Both the position numbers and the translations under genes were made by a program. Below, in pieces: positions 19,121 to 28,741 of a DNA stretch of 64,000 bases. The stretch's first letter is position 1, and the number at the start of each line of letters is the position of its first letter. This DNA comes from Bradyrhizobium sp. LTSP849 (GTDB taxonomy: Bacteria > Pseudomonadota > Alphaproteobacteria > Rhizobiales > Xanthobacteraceae), in assembly GCF_000938255.1 (NCBI RefSeq), contig NZ_JYMR01000017.1, positions 124,001 to 188,000 on the forward strand. Direction: 5' to 3'. The notes beneath the pieces are model-generated. The model saw nothing but the letters and a program-made list of their open reading frames with translations. It made no database searches and was not told where the DNA came from.

Positions 19121-20479
19121 ATGTTCGACAAGATCCTCATAGCCAATCGCGGCGAGATCGCCCTTCGCATCCTGCGGGCCTGCAAGGAGCTCGGGATCGC
19201 GACCGTCGCCGTGCACTCCACCGCCGACGCCGACGCCATGCATGTGCGTCTGTCGGATGAGAGCGTGTGCATCGGGCCGCCGCCGTCGAAGGACAGCTAT
19301 CTCAACGTGCCCGCGCTTCTCGCGGCCTGCGAGATCACCGGCGCGGACGCGGTGCATCCCGGCTACGGCTTTCTTTCGGAGAACGCCCGCTTCGCCGAAA
19401 TCCTTGGCGAGCACAATCTGCATTTCATCGGTCCCAAGGCCGAGCATATCCGCCTGATGGGCGACAAGATCGAGGCCAAGAAGACCGCCAAGAAGCTCGG
19501 CATCCCCGTGGTGCCCGGCTCCGACGGCGGGGTCGGCCCCAGTGACGACGCGATGGCGATCGCCAGGAAGATCGGTTTTCCCGTGCTGGTGAAGGCTGCA
19601 GCCGGCGGCGGCGGCCGCGGCATGAAGGTCGCGCAGAGCGAGGCGGACCTTCAGGTGGCGCTGTCGACGGCGGCCAATGAGGCGAAATCCGCCTTCGGCG
19701 ACGCCTCGGTCTATCTGGAAAAATACCTCCAGAAGCCACGCCATATCGAAATCCAGATTCTCGGCGACGGCCGTGGCGGCGCGATCCATCTCGGCGAGCG
19801 CGACTGTTCGCTCCAGCGCCGTCACCAGAAGGTCTGGGAGGAAGGCCCCTCGCCGGTGCTCGCAGCAGCCGCGCGGGCCAAGATCGGCGAGACCTGCGCG
19901 AAAGCGATGCGCGAGATGAAATATCTCGGCGTCGGCACCATTGAATTCCTGTTCGAGGACGGCGAGTTCTACTTCATCGAGATGAACACCCGCATCCAGG
20001 TCGAGCATCCCGTCACCGAGAGCATCACCGACATCGATCTCGTGCTGGAGCAGATCCGCATCGCCGCCGGCGGCGAGCTGCCGGCCAAGCAGAGCGAGAT
20101 CCAGATCATCGGCCATGCGATCGAATGCCGCATCAATGCCGAGAACCCGCAGACCTTCCGTCCCTCACCGGGTCGGATCACGCAATATCACCCGCCGGGC
20201 GGGCTCGGTGTGCGCATCGATTCCGCGGTCTATCAGGGCTACACCATCCCGCCCTATTACGACTCGCTGGTTGGCAAGCTGATCGTCCACGGCAAGACCC
20301 GCGCCGAGTGCCTGATGCGGCTGCGCCGGGCGCTGGACGAGATGGTGGTGGAGGGCATCGAGACCACACTGCCGCTGTTCCGCGACCTGGTGCGCCAGCC
20401 CGCCATCATCGACGGCGACTACCATATCCATTGGCTCGAACAGTATCTGGCCGGCCAGACGGAACCGACCGCCAAATAA
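19121..20479 (+). CDS. accC: Acetyl-CoA carboxylase biotin carboxylase subunit
   Basis: 452 residues, ATP-grasp enzyme that carboxylates biotin on AccB. The N-terminal domain starts [17 protein letters not shown], with [15 protein letters not shown]; the glycine-rich ATP loop is [11 protein letters not shown]; the catalytic region is [16 protein letters not shown]. Length is normal. AAGGA precedes the ATG. bioY, which would supply biotin, lies about 6 kb upstream. Confidence 0.97.
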   Translation: MFDKILIANRGEIALRILRACKELGIATVAVHSTADADAMHVRLSDESVCIGPPPSKDSYLNVPALLAACEITGADAVHPGYGFLSENARFAEILGEHNLHFIGPKAEHIRLMGDKIEAKKTAKKLGIPVVPGSDGGVGPSDDAMAIARKIGFPVLVKAAAGGGGRGMKVAQSEADLQVALSTAANEAKSAFGDASVYLEKYLQKPRHIEIQILGDGRGGAIHLGERDCSLQRRHQKVWEEGPSPVLAAAARAKIGETCAKAMREMKYLGVGTIEFLFEDGEFYFIEMNTRIQVEHPVTESITDIDLVLEQIRIAAGGELPAKQSEIQIIGHAIECRINAENPQTFRPSPGRITQYHPPGGLGVRIDSAVYQGYTIPPYYDSLVGKLIVHGKTRAECLMRLRRALDEMVVEGIETTLPLFRDLVRQPAIIDGDYHIHWLEQYLAGQTEPTAK

Positions 20480-20589
20480 TTCTCACCTCACCCTATGGAA
20501 CCCTTTGTCTCCAATCGCATTATGGACGTTTGGGGACTGTTCCAAGGGGACGTTTTGAACTCCGCGACACCTAACAAGGCGAGACCGTC

Positions 20590-22107
20590 GTGACGGCTGG
20601 GGAACAGCGGCGGCGCACATTTTGGCAGATCCTACTGTTCGCGGCAGGACTTCTGGTGCTGACCGTGATCAGCGCCGGCTCCGTCTATCTCGTCAACAAG
20701 GCCCGCGACGACAGCAAATGGGTGGTTCACACCCTCGAGGTGGAGAACCAGATCAATGCGCTGCTGCTCGAAATCCGGCGCGCCGAAAGCGGCGCGCGCG
20801 GGTTTCTCCTGACGCACAGTGCGGATTTCAAGACTGACCATGACAAGGCCGTGGCGGCCATCATACCCGTCCTCGACAGGATCACGCGTCTGACCGGCGA
20901 CAATCCGGCGCAACGCGACAACATCGAGAAACTGAGCGCGGCGATCGAGACCCGGCTTGGCCAATTCGCCCAGGAAATGGACTTCGTCCGGCAGAGCCAG
21001 CCGGACAAGGCCATCGCGATGGTCCGCGAGGCCGCCGCTGCCAATACCACCTCCGCAATTGGCAGTGTCGCAGGCGCAATGATCCAGGAAGAAGAGGGAC
21101 TGTTTCGGCTGCGCTCGACGAACGCCGACCGCAGCCAGACGCTCGCCGCGTCGATGACCGGCATCGGCTCCGGCCTTGTCGTGCTGCTGACGTTGATCTC
21201 GATCTGGCTGGTGCGGCGCTCCGCACGCGCCCGCGACGACGCCGAGCTACGCTTGCGGGATGCCAATCTCAATCTGGAGGCGACCGTCGACGAGCGCACC
21301 GCAGACCTGCGCGAGGCCAACGACGAGATCCAGCGCTTCGCCTATATCGTCAGCCATGACCTGCGCTCGCCACTGATCAACATCATGGGCTTCACCAGCG
21401 AGCTCGAAGAGCTCGGCGGCGACATTTTCCGTCGCATCGGCGGCCTCACCCATGTCCCGGCTGATGGGCCGCCGCTGCCCTCTGGTGAGGTCAGGCTCGA
21501 AGACCCCGACAGGCAGCTTTCGGGTGATTTTTCCGAAGCTCTCGGTTTCATCAAGTCGTCGATCGCCAAGATGGACCGACTGATCTCGGCGATCCTCAAC
21601 CTCACGCGCGAGGGCCGGCGCGAATTCGAACCCGTCAAGATCGACACGCGCGAGTTGATCGAGACCATCGTGTCAACGCTGGCGCACCAGGCGGCCGAAG
21701 CCCAGGCCGAGATCCACATCGCCCCCCTGCCGAATATCATCAGCGACCGCCTTGCGCTCGAGCAGGTATTCTCCAATCTGATCGACAATGCGATTAAGTA
21801 TCTCAAGATCGGAGTGCCCGGCGACGTCAGAATTCGCGGGCGCACCAAGCTCGGCTACGCTATCTTCGAAATCAGCGATAACGGCCGCGGCATCGATCCG
21901 AAGGATCATCAGCGGATTTTCGACCTGTTTCGCCGTGCGGGAACCCAGGACAAGCCCGGCCAGGGGATAGGTCTTGCACATGTCCGTGCACTTGTGCGTC
22001 GTCTCGGCGGCACCATGTCGGTATCGTCGGAACTGAATACAGGCAGCACCTTCACGATCACGCTGCCGATCACCTGGAACACCAGCAACCGGAACGCAGA
22101 TCGATGA
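20590..22107 (+). CDS. CHASE3-domain sensor histidine kinase
   Basis: 505 residues. TM1 at ~11-33, periplasmic CHASE3 domain at ~40-180 (RRAESGARGFLLT is its hallmark), TM2 at ~187-208, a coiled-coil linker, then HisKA with the phospho-His in YIVSHDLRSPL and a HATPase domain (N box NLIDNAIKYL, G1 DNGRGID, G2 GQGIGLAH). It would autophosphorylate in response to an unknown signal. Start is GTG at 20590. Its stop overlaps the next gene by four bases (ATGA), so translation is coupled. Confidence 0.92.
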   Translation: MTAGEQRRRTFWQILLFAAGLLVLTVISAGSVYLVNKARDDSKWVVHTLEVENQINALLLEIRRAESGARGFLLTHSADFKTDHDKAVAAIIPVLDRITRLTGDNPAQRDNIEKLSAAIETRLGQFAQEMDFVRQSQPDKAIAMVREAAAANTTSAIGSVAGAMIQEEEGLFRLRSTNADRSQTLAASMTGIGSGLVVLLTLISIWLVRRSARARDDAELRLRDANLNLEATVDERTADLREANDEIQRFAYIVSHDLRSPLINIMGFTSELEELGGDIFRRIGGLTHVPADGPPLPSGEVRLEDPDRQLSGDFSEALGFIKSSIAKMDRLISAILNLTREGRREFEPVKIDTRELIETIVSTLAHQAAEAQAEIHIAPLPNIISDRLALEQVFSNLIDNAIKYLKIGVPGDVRIRGRTKLGYAIFEISDNGRGIDPKDHQRIFDLFRRAGTQDKPGQGIGLAHVRALVRRLGGTMSVSSELNTGSTFTITLPITWNTSNRNADR

Positions 22108-22544
22108 CCCAGCCTGTCAGCATCATCATGATCGAGGACGACGAGGGACACGCCCGGCTGATCGAGCGCAACATCCGTCGTTCTGGCGTGAACAACGAGA
22201 TCATCTCGTTCACCAACGGCACCGATGCGATGAAGCACCTGTTCGGCGCCGACGGCAGCGGGCTTGTTCAAAAGGGCAATGCCCTCCTGATCCTGCTCGA
22301 CCTCAACCTGCCCGATATGAGCGGGATCGATATCCTGAAGCAGATCAAGGAAAACAAATATCTCAAGGCGTCGCCCGTGGTGGTGCTGACCACGACCGAC
22401 GACTCCCAGGAGATCAAGCGCTGCTACGAGCTAGGCTGCAACGTCTACATCACAAAACCCGTCAACTACGAGAATTTCGCCAACGCCATCCGGCAGCTTG
22501 GCCTGTTCTTCTCGGTCATTCAGGTCCCGCCCGCCGCCACATGA
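22104..22544 (+). CDS. Single-domain response regulator (Rcp1-like)
   Basis: 146 residues, a stand-alone receiver. Acidic residues in MIEDDEGHA, phospho-Asp in ILLDLNLPDMSG, and the conserved Lys in ITKPVNYENF. It has no output domain, so it probably shuttles phosphate between the kinases on either side. Both ends overlap neighbours by ATGA. Confidence 0.93.
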   Translation: MTQPVSIIMIEDDEGHARLIERNIRRSGVNNEIISFTNGTDAMKHLFGADGSGLVQKGNALLILLDLNLPDMSGIDILKQIKENKYLKASPVVVLTTTDDSQEIKRCYELGCNVYITKPVNYENFANAIRQLGLFFSVIQVPPAAT

Positions 22545-23644
22545 ACCAGCGCACACCGACATTGCTCTATATCGACGACGACGGCGCGCTTGCGCGCCTG
22601 GTCGACCGCGGCCTGACGCGGCGCGGCTACAAGGTCATCCATGCCGCGAGCGGCGAGGAAGGCCTCGATCGTATCCGCCGCGCGGAGACGGACGGCTGCA
22701 TCGATGTCGTAGCGCTCGATCAGTACATGCCCGGCCTCGACGGGCTCGAGACGCTCGAACAGATCATGGCGATCCCGGATGCCCCGCCGGTGGTCTTCGT
22801 CACGGCGTCGCAGGATTCCAGCATCGCCGTCACCGCGCTGAAGGCGGGTGCGGCCGACTATCTGGTCAAGGACGTCAAGGGCGACTTCATTCCGCTGCTG
22901 CACGTCGCGGCCGAAGGCGCGCTGCGCCAGGCCGCATTGCAGAAGGCGCGCGACGAAGCCGAAGCCGAGGTTCACGCCTCGCGCGACCGCTACGCGGCGC
23001 TGGCCGCCGAGCGCGAACTCCTGCTGCGCGAGGTCAACCACCGCGTCGGCAACTCGCTCCAGATCATCGCCTCGCTCCTGCACTTGCAGGCAAGCTCGGC
23101 CGGGCAGGAAGAGGTCAAGGCCGCGCTGACCAATGCGATGGGCCGCGTCGCCGCGGTCGCCCAGGTGCACCGCCGCCTCTATACCTCGCAGGATCTGAAG
23201 AGCGTGATGCTCAACCAGTATCTGGACGCGTTGCTGGAGGATCTGCGCCGCTCGGCCGAAGGCAACCGAATGTCGCGCCTGACGGTGAAGGCCGAAGCGG
23301 TCGAGATTGACCCGGACCGTGCGGTCGCCGTCGGCATCATCGTCAACGAACTGGTGATGAATGCGGTGAAATACGCCTATCCAGACGGTGCCGGCCCGAT
23401 CCATGTCGAGTTGACCTCGCAGGGCGATGATCTCCTGCTGTCGATCACGGACGACGGGGTCGGTGACAACGTCAAGGCCGATCCGCGCTCGACCGGCATG
23501 GGCCAGCGCATCGTCGCGGCCATGGCCTCCAAGCTCGATGCCTCCGTCGAGCGCGATCCCGCACATTCCGGAACACGCATCACTCTGAGGTTCCGCGGCG
23601 TGCCCGCTGCGCCCGGCAAGGCGAACAGCGCCGCGGCGGGTTGA
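22541..23644 (+). CDS. Receiver-HWE/HisKA_2 hybrid histidine kinase
   Basis: 367 residues. N-terminal receiver (YIDDDGALA, phospho-Asp in VVALDQYMPGLDG, Lys in YLVKDVKG), a short coiled coil, then a HisKA_2-type dimerisation helix with the phospho-His in LREVNHRVGNSLQIIASLL and an ATPase domain (NELVMNAVKYAYP, DDGVGDN). HWE/HisKA_2 kinases often feed the alphaproteobacterial general stress response (family knowledge); whether this one does is unknown. It ends the three-gene signalling operon; aat starts 60 bases later. Confidence 0.9.
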   Translation: MNQRTPTLLYIDDDGALARLVDRGLTRRGYKVIHAASGEEGLDRIRRAETDGCIDVVALDQYMPGLDGLETLEQIMAIPDAPPVVFVTASQDSSIAVTALKAGAADYLVKDVKGDFIPLLHVAAEGALRQAALQKARDEAEAEVHASRDRYAALAAERELLLREVNHRVGNSLQIIASLLHLQASSAGQEEVKAALTNAMGRVAAVAQVHRRLYTSQDLKSVMLNQYLDALLEDLRRSAEGNRMSRLTVKAEAVEIDPDRAVAVGIIVNELVMNAVKYAYPDGAGPIHVELTSQGDDLLLSITDDGVGDNVKADPRSTGMGQRIVAAMASKLDASVERDPAHSGTRITLRFRGVPAAPGKANSAAAG

Positions 23645-23704
23645 TCCTCGCCCAGCAATCGCCCCCATCGCACGCGCATCGCGATCCTGCTATTGTCGTT
23701 CACC

Positions 23705-24385
23705 ATGACTTCACGCGACTCTGCCTCGTCTGAAATCACGCCGGCCGTGCTGCTGCGCGCCTATGCCTGCGGCATCTTTCCGATGGCCGAGAGCGCCGAT
23801 GATCCGACCCTGTTCTGGGTCGAGCCGGAAATGCGCGGCGTGATCCCGCTGGAAGGTTTTCGCGTGGCCTCGCGGCTTGCCCGCACCGTGCGTTCGGATG
23901 CGCTTCGCGTCACCGTCAACACCGCGTTCAAGGCGACCATCGCCGGCTGCGCCGCGCCGCAGGCCGGACGCGAAGACACCTGGATCAACAAGCGCATCCG
24001 CGACCTCTATGGCGGCCTGCACGAGCTCGGCCATTGCCACAGCGTCGAGGCTTGGCAGGGTGACGATCTCGTCGGCGGCCTCTATGGCGTCAGCCTGGGG
24101 CGTGCCTTCTTCGGCGAGAGCATGTTCCACACCGCGCGCGACGCGTCCAAGGTCGCGCTGGTGCATCTTGTCGCACGGCTCATCCATGGCGGTTTCGAGC
24201 TGCTCGACACGCAATATGTCACCGAGCATCTGAAGAGCTTTGGTGCGGCGGAGATTTCGCGGCGGCGCTACACCGGCCTGCTCGACAAGGCGCTCGCCGG
24301 CGAGCCCGGCGATTTCCTCAGACTGTCCGCCGGCGATGCGATCCCCGGCGCACGCGCGCTCGAAATCATCGCCTCGCGGCAATAA
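23705..24385 (+). CDS. aat: Leucyl/phenylalanyl-tRNA--protein transferase
   Basis: 226 residues. It adds Leu or Phe to proteins with N-terminal Arg or Lys, marking them for ClpS/ClpAP degradation. Characteristic motifs are [26 protein letters not shown] and [21 protein letters not shown] at 23705 is preferred over an upstream TTG at 23693. In many Rhizobiales aat follows accC directly; here the signalling operon lies between them. Confidence 0.96.
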   Translation: MTSRDSASSEITPAVLLRAYACGIFPMAESADDPTLFWVEPEMRGVIPLEGFRVASRLARTVRSDALRVTVNTAFKATIAGCAAPQAGREDTWINKRIRDLYGGLHELGHCHSVEAWQGDDLVGGLYGVSLGRAFFGESMFHTARDASKVALVHLVARLIHGGFELLDTQYVTEHLKSFGAAEISRRRYTGLLDKALAGEPGDFLRLSAGDAIPGARALEIIASRQ

Positions 24386-24394
24386 TCAGAGGGA

Positions 24395-25420
24395 TTATCG
24401 GCCGAACCCCGGGAAGCCGAACAGGCCCGGCTGCTGCCGTGGTGGCGGAGGCGGCGGGTCCGGTTGCTGCTGCGGCGGCGGCAACGGCTGCGGCGGACGC
24501 TGCTGCTGCACGGCTTGCTTGGGCGCGGCCTTCTTCTGCGCCGGAGGCGGCGGTGGCGGCGCGGGCTTGGTCGCGGGATCGGGGGCGGCGGTCGCAATGG
24601 TCTGCTGCGGCTCTTTGCAGTCGGTCAGCCAGATGTCGTAGATCGGGTGCTCGACGCCGTGCAGGCCGGGGCTCGCGGCATACATCCAGCCTGAGAAGAT
24701 CCGCTTCACCTCGCCCTGCAAGGTGATCTCGTCGACCTCGACAAAGGCATCGGTGTTGGTGGCTTCCGTGGCCGGCCGCGTGTAGCAGGCATCGGTCTTC
24801 ACGCGCAGCGCGCCGAACTGCACGGTCTCGCCGATTTCCTCGTCGAAATTGATGATGCGCCCGGTGATCTTGTCCAGGCCCGAGAAGGTCGCCTTCTTGT
24901 TCACGATCTTCTGGGCCGGCGGCTCGGTGACGACCTCGTCGCCGGGCTGGAGGCTGGCCGGCGCCTGCGGTATGGCGCCCTGCTGCGTCCCGCCCTTCTG
25001 CTGGGGCTGGCGCTGGCCAGGGGCTCCGGGAGCGGCTCCCGGCTGCGGCGCGTTTTGCGGATTGGGCGGCGCAACCGCCACCGACGGCGGCTGGTTCGGC
25101 GGGGCGACGGTTGAGCCCGGCGGCGGGGCCAGCGGCTGGGTCTCGACCGGACCCGGCATCACATTGCCCTGCCGGCTCGGCGGCGGGATGGGACGCGACG
25201 GCAGCACGCGGCCCTGCGGCGGCAGTTCCGGCACCTCTTCGTCGTCGTCGGGAGTTGGCTGCGGTTGCGGCTGCCCGCCACGAGGGATGCTCCCCGGCGG
25301 CCGCAGCGGCGGCGGATCGGAGAAAATCGTGCCGATCTGCGCCTGCACAGGCGTCGCAGCCGTCAGCGCGGTGGCGGCCAAAAGCGCCGCAAGACCTGTC
25401 AGGGTAATGGTTCGAAACAT
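24395..25420 (-). CDS. Exported DUF2155 proline-rich protein
   Basis: 341 residues. Signal peptide (ITLTGLAALLAATALTAATPVQA), a long Pro/Gln/Gly-rich segment (residues ~30-180), the DUF2155 domain (ITGRIINFDEEIGETVQFGALRVKTDACYTRP and following, ending near IYDIWLTDC), then a Pro-rich tail. The family is conserved in alphaproteobacteria near aat and the NDUFA12 gene, role unknown. I chose ATG at 25420, immediately before the signal peptide; ATG at 25462 is an alternative. Convergent with aat, nine bases apart. Confidence 0.88.
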   Translation of the reverse strand: MFRTITLTGLAALLAATALTAATPVQAQIGTIFSDPPPLRPPGSIPRGGQPQPQPTPDDDEEVPELPPQGRVLPSRPIPPPSRQGNVMPGPVETQPLAPPPGSTVAPPNQPPSVAVAPPNPQNAPQPGAAPGAPGQRQPQQKGGTQQGAIPQAPASLQPGDEVVTEPPAQKIVNKKATFSGLDKITGRIINFDEEIGETVQFGALRVKTDACYTRPATEATNTDAFVEVDEITLQGEVKRIFSGWMYAASPGLHGVEHPIYDIWLTDCKEPQQTIATAAPDPATKPAPPPPPPAQKKAAPKQAVQQQRPPQPLPPPQQQPDPPPPPPRQQPGLFGFPGFGR

Positions 25421-25671
25421 AATCTCGCGCGGCTTCAACAGCGAATCGGGTTCGTTGGACATTCTACAGGGGATACCGCCGCTCGCAGGCCCTCCGGTTA
25501 ACACGGCGAATACGGCGGGGAAAGGGCGGCATCCAAGCCCTGCCCGCCGCCGGCGTGACAGGCCAGCGGCCGGATGGGATAGTCCGAAGGCTCCTCCCCG
25601 GGGCCGAGGCGGGCATCGCCGTCCGGAAACGACGTCCAACCAGAACCAGAAACCGCAGGGACCTCTCCGCC

Positions 25672-26619
25672 ATGCCCGTCGTGCTCGATCCCGATGCCGC
25701 CGCCGTTTACAAGGCGTTCCAGGAGGCCGGTCGGCCCGCCTACGAGACCCTGACCGCACCGGAAGCGCGCGACTATTATTCGCAGGCGCGCTTTGCCACC
25801 AACCCCGAGCCGCTGGAACTTGCGCGCGTCGCACCGCTGTCGATCCCGGCATCGCACGGGGTGATTCCCGCGCGGATTTATGTGCCGAAGGAGCCGCGCC
25901 TCAAGAACGGCTTGGCGCCCGCGCTGGTGTTCTTCCACGGCGGCGGCTGGGTGATCGGCGATCTCGACTCCCATGACGTCGTATGCCGCCAGCTTGCCGA
26001 TGCCGGCGCATTGATCGTCATCTCCGTCGATTATCGGCTCGCACCCGAGCACAAATTTCCCGCGGCAACCGACGATGCGATCGCCGCGACCAAATGGGTC
26101 GCCGCGAATGCGCGCGAGCTCGGCATCGACGCATCGCGTCTCTCGATCGGCGGCGACAGCGCCGGCGGCAATCTGGCCGCGGTCACAGCGCTTGCCGCAC
26201 GCGACGGCAACGGCCCCAAGATTGCGGGCCAGGTGCTGATCTATCCCGCCGTCGATTTCGCCATGACACACGGCTCCCACAGTGAGCCCGAGACCAGCGT
26301 GCTGCTCACGCATTCGGTGATCCTCTGGTTCCGCGACCACTATCTCAACGGCACCGCCGACATCCACGACTGGCGCGCTTCGCCGGCGCGCGCGACAACG
26401 CTGGTCGGCCTGCCGCCCGCCTATGTGCTGACCGCCGGCGCCGATCCGCTGCGCGACGAGGGCGATGAGTATGCCGCGCGCCTGAAGCAGGCTGGCGTGC
26501 CCGTCACCACCAAGCACTTCCCCGGCCAGTTCCACGGCTTTTTCACCATGGGCAAGCTGTTGCGAGAGGCCAACGTCGCCGTGAGCGACATCGGCGCGTG
26601 GCTGAAGGGATTAGACTAA
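25672..26619 (+). CDS. Alpha/beta hydrolase, hormone-sensitive lipase family
   Basis: 315 residues. HSL-type esterase with oxyanion motif FFHGGGWVIGD, nucleophile elbow GGDSAGGN, acid residue in GADPLRDEGD and catalytic His in QFHGFF. It should hydrolyse short-chain esters; natural substrate unknown. The ATG at 25672 begins the family-like N-terminus PVVLDPDAAAVYKAF; translation upstream of it is not conserved in character. Confidence 0.92.
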   Translation: MPVVLDPDAAAVYKAFQEAGRPAYETLTAPEARDYYSQARFATNPEPLELARVAPLSIPASHGVIPARIYVPKEPRLKNGLAPALVFFHGGGWVIGDLDSHDVVCRQLADAGALIVISVDYRLAPEHKFPAATDDAIAATKWVAANARELGIDASRLSIGGDSAGGNLAAVTALAARDGNGPKIAGQVLIYPAVDFAMTHGSHSEPETSVLLTHSVILWFRDHYLNGTADIHDWRASPARATTLVGLPPAYVLTAGADPLRDEGDEYAARLKQAGVPVTTKHFPGQFHGFFTMGKLLREANVAVSDIGAWLKGLD

Positions 26620-26629
26620 CGCTAATGCC

Positions 26630-26715
26630 GTAGCCCGCATGAGCGAAGCGACATGCGGGACCACCATCACCTCCGAAATACCTGTCCCGGATATCGCTTC
26701 GCTCATCCGGGCTAC
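26630..26715. repeat. Palindromic intergenic repeat (tagcccg family)
   Basis: Long imperfect inverted repeat: it begins gtagcccgcatgagcgaag and ends in the complementary gcttcgctcatccgggctac. Related copies in this window are at 46962-47040, 51502-53240 (split by an IS) and 62246-62330. Confidence 0.8.
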
Positions 26716-26738
26716 ACGCCGACGATGCCCTGACCGAG

Positions 26739-27755
26739 ATGCTCCGCGTTCTTGAAAATCTCTTCGTCATTCCCCTCCGCGGCCTGACCTGGCTCGGCGG
26801 CCAGGGCACGCGCGCGGTGGCGGCGGTCGCGTTCATCGCCGTTGCAGTGCCGCCGCTCGGCGCGCTGCTGCGTCCCTACGTCACCGAGGCGATCCTCGGC
26901 CTGCTCTGCATCTCCTTCATGCGGGTCGATCTGGCGGCGCTCTACGGCCATCTGCGCCGGCCGGCGCTGGTTGCGACCGCCACGGTCTGGACCACGATCG
27001 GCGTGCCGCTGATCGTCGGGCTGATTGCGCACGCGACCGGGCTCGACAGAAGCGCCCCCGGGCTCTTCCTCGCACTGATGCTCCAGAGCATGGCCTCGCC
27101 GATGATGGCAGCACCAGCGCTCGCGGCGCTGATGGGGCTCGATGCCACCCTCGTCCTGGTCACGCTGGTGACCGGGACAGCAGTCGTCCCGTTCACCGCG
27201 TCGCTGTTCGCGAGCCTGTTTCTCGGCGGCATGCTCAGCATCTCACCGCTTGTGCTCGGCGCAAAACTGCTCGGGATCCTCGCGATATCGCTGTTCGCGG
27301 CGACCATGATCCGCTGGATCTTCGGCGCTGAGGCGATCGAACGCCACAAGCGGCCGATCGACGGCTTCAACATCATCATCCTCTTGATCTTCGCGTCCGC
27401 GATCATGGGCGACGTGGCGCACGACTTCGTCGCCGATCCCCTGTTCACAATTGGCATCGCGGCTCTCGCCTTCGCGATCTATTTCACACTGCTTGCGGTG
27501 ACGACGCTGCTCTTCCGCCGCATCGGCCATGAGCGCGCGCTGGCGCTTGGGCTGATGGTGTCACAGCGCAATTTGGGCTTGATGCTGGCCGCGACCGCCG
27601 GCGCGCTGCCGCCGACCACGTGGCTCTACTTCGCGCTGACGCAGTTTCCGATCCACCTTGCGCCGTACATTCTGACTCCGATTGCACGGCGCTTGACGGC
27701 GCGTGTGCAAACCTCGGGCACCGCAGCGGCCGGCGGCACGACATCGTCGGGGTGA
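26739..27755 (+). CDS. Bile acid:sodium symporter-like (BASS) membrane protein
   Basis: 338 residues, about nine or ten hydrophobic helices. The pattern of small-residue helices (MLQSMASPMMAAPALAALMG, VSQRNLGLMLAATAGALPP) is that of the bile-acid/arsenite transporter superfamily, which move organic anions with Na+. Substrate unknown. It follows the esterase after a palindromic repeat, so cotranscription is doubtful. Confidence 0.75.
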   Translation: MLRVLENLFVIPLRGLTWLGGQGTRAVAAVAFIAVAVPPLGALLRPYVTEAILGLLCISFMRVDLAALYGHLRRPALVATATVWTTIGVPLIVGLIAHATGLDRSAPGLFLALMLQSMASPMMAAPALAALMGLDATLVLVTLVTGTAVVPFTASLFASLFLGGMLSISPLVLGAKLLGILAISLFAATMIRWIFGAEAIERHKRPIDGFNIIILLIFASAIMGDVAHDFVADPLFTIGIAALAFAIYFTLLAVTTLLFRRIGHERALALGLMVSQRNLGLMLAATAGALPPTTWLYFALTQFPIHLAPYILTPIARRLTARVQTSGTAAAGGTTSSG

Positions 27756-27853
27756 CCACACTCACGTCATCAGGACAAGCGCCACCAAGAGCTTTTGTTC
27801 GCTATCGGTCATGACTTCATTCTTCCTCCACGCACCAACAGGTGGCGGGGCTT

Positions 27854-28549
27854 CTATTTTGGTCCTACAAGATGCCATTCGCCGCTCCGCCGCTCGACAG
27901 AGGCGGTTAGATGTTTTGCGGGCGCCCCAGTTGATGTCGCAAACAGTTTCACACGATCGTCGCCGTCCCAGCCGGCAAATTCATAGAGCCATTCATCATC
28001 CGGAACGCGGTAGTGCCACTCTTTGAGAGAGGGATCGGACGCGGATGAGACAATATCGACTCCATTAGGAGGTCCCGATGGTCCGACGCTCGAAGCGACG
28101 GAGACCAGCCAGCCGGTGCTCGGCGAATAGTGCGGAGGTGCAACGATTTCCGATGCTGCCCCGGTGTCGGCGCGCACTAGAAGCCAACTCACACCTTCCC
28201 AATATCCGACCTCGATCAGAGTCAAATCGTGCTTCGGGAAATATCCGGTCAATTTGTATGTGATGCAACCTTCGACCGCGTCACTCTGACATTTGGCCTC
28301 TTCGTTGACGTAGACCCGCGTCAGCCCGTTGCGGAATTTCAATTGCAGCCCGGGTCCGACGCGGTGCGCCAGGTCGCCGACCTGTTCCAGACACGCCTGT
28401 TCGGACCGATCCAGATCACCAACGCCCTTATCGCCGATGCATCGGCCGTCTGGCGATGGACTATCTGACAAAGAAAATGTCGGCGGAGCAGCTAAGGCTG
28501 TCGCGCACGAGAAAAGTGCTGCCGTCGCGGCTGGAGCGACACGTATCAT
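27854..28549 (-). CDS. Hypothetical secreted protein
   Basis: 231 residues. Signal peptide (VAPAATAALFSCATALA) followed by a mature domain with several Cys (GRCIGDKG, EQACLEQVG, AKCQSDAVEGCITY) and many Trp (YWEGVSWLLV, EWHYRVPDDEWLYEF, GEWHLVGPK). I do not recognise a family. Base composition is less GC-rich than its neighbours. I chose ATG at 28549 because it starts the signal peptide; an ORF start at 28627 would add 26 residues. No clear Shine-Dalgarno is seen. Confidence 0.65.
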   Translation of the reverse strand: MIRVAPAATAALFSCATALAAPPTFSLSDSPSPDGRCIGDKGVGDLDRSEQACLEQVGDLAHRVGPGLQLKFRNGLTRVYVNEEAKCQSDAVEGCITYKLTGYFPKHDLTLIEVGYWEGVSWLLVRADTGAASEIVAPPHYSPSTGWLVSVASSVGPSGPPNGVDIVSSASDPSLKEWHYRVPDDEWLYEFAGWDGDDRVKLFATSTGAPAKHLTASVERRSGEWHLVGPK

Positions 28550-28741
28550 GGCAATCTTGCGTTGGGTTCCGATGCTCTTGTCATCATCACTATGGCCTGC
28601 GCCCTTCGGCAATATTAAGAGCTTCATTCGAATCGGACAAATCGAACAAGTCCGTTCCGGGTCAAAAGGCGAAACACCGGGCCTACATGTGCGCGCCTGC
28701 TTTGCCCGCCGGGAGCGGGCCGTCCCCGCTTGATGCCCACC

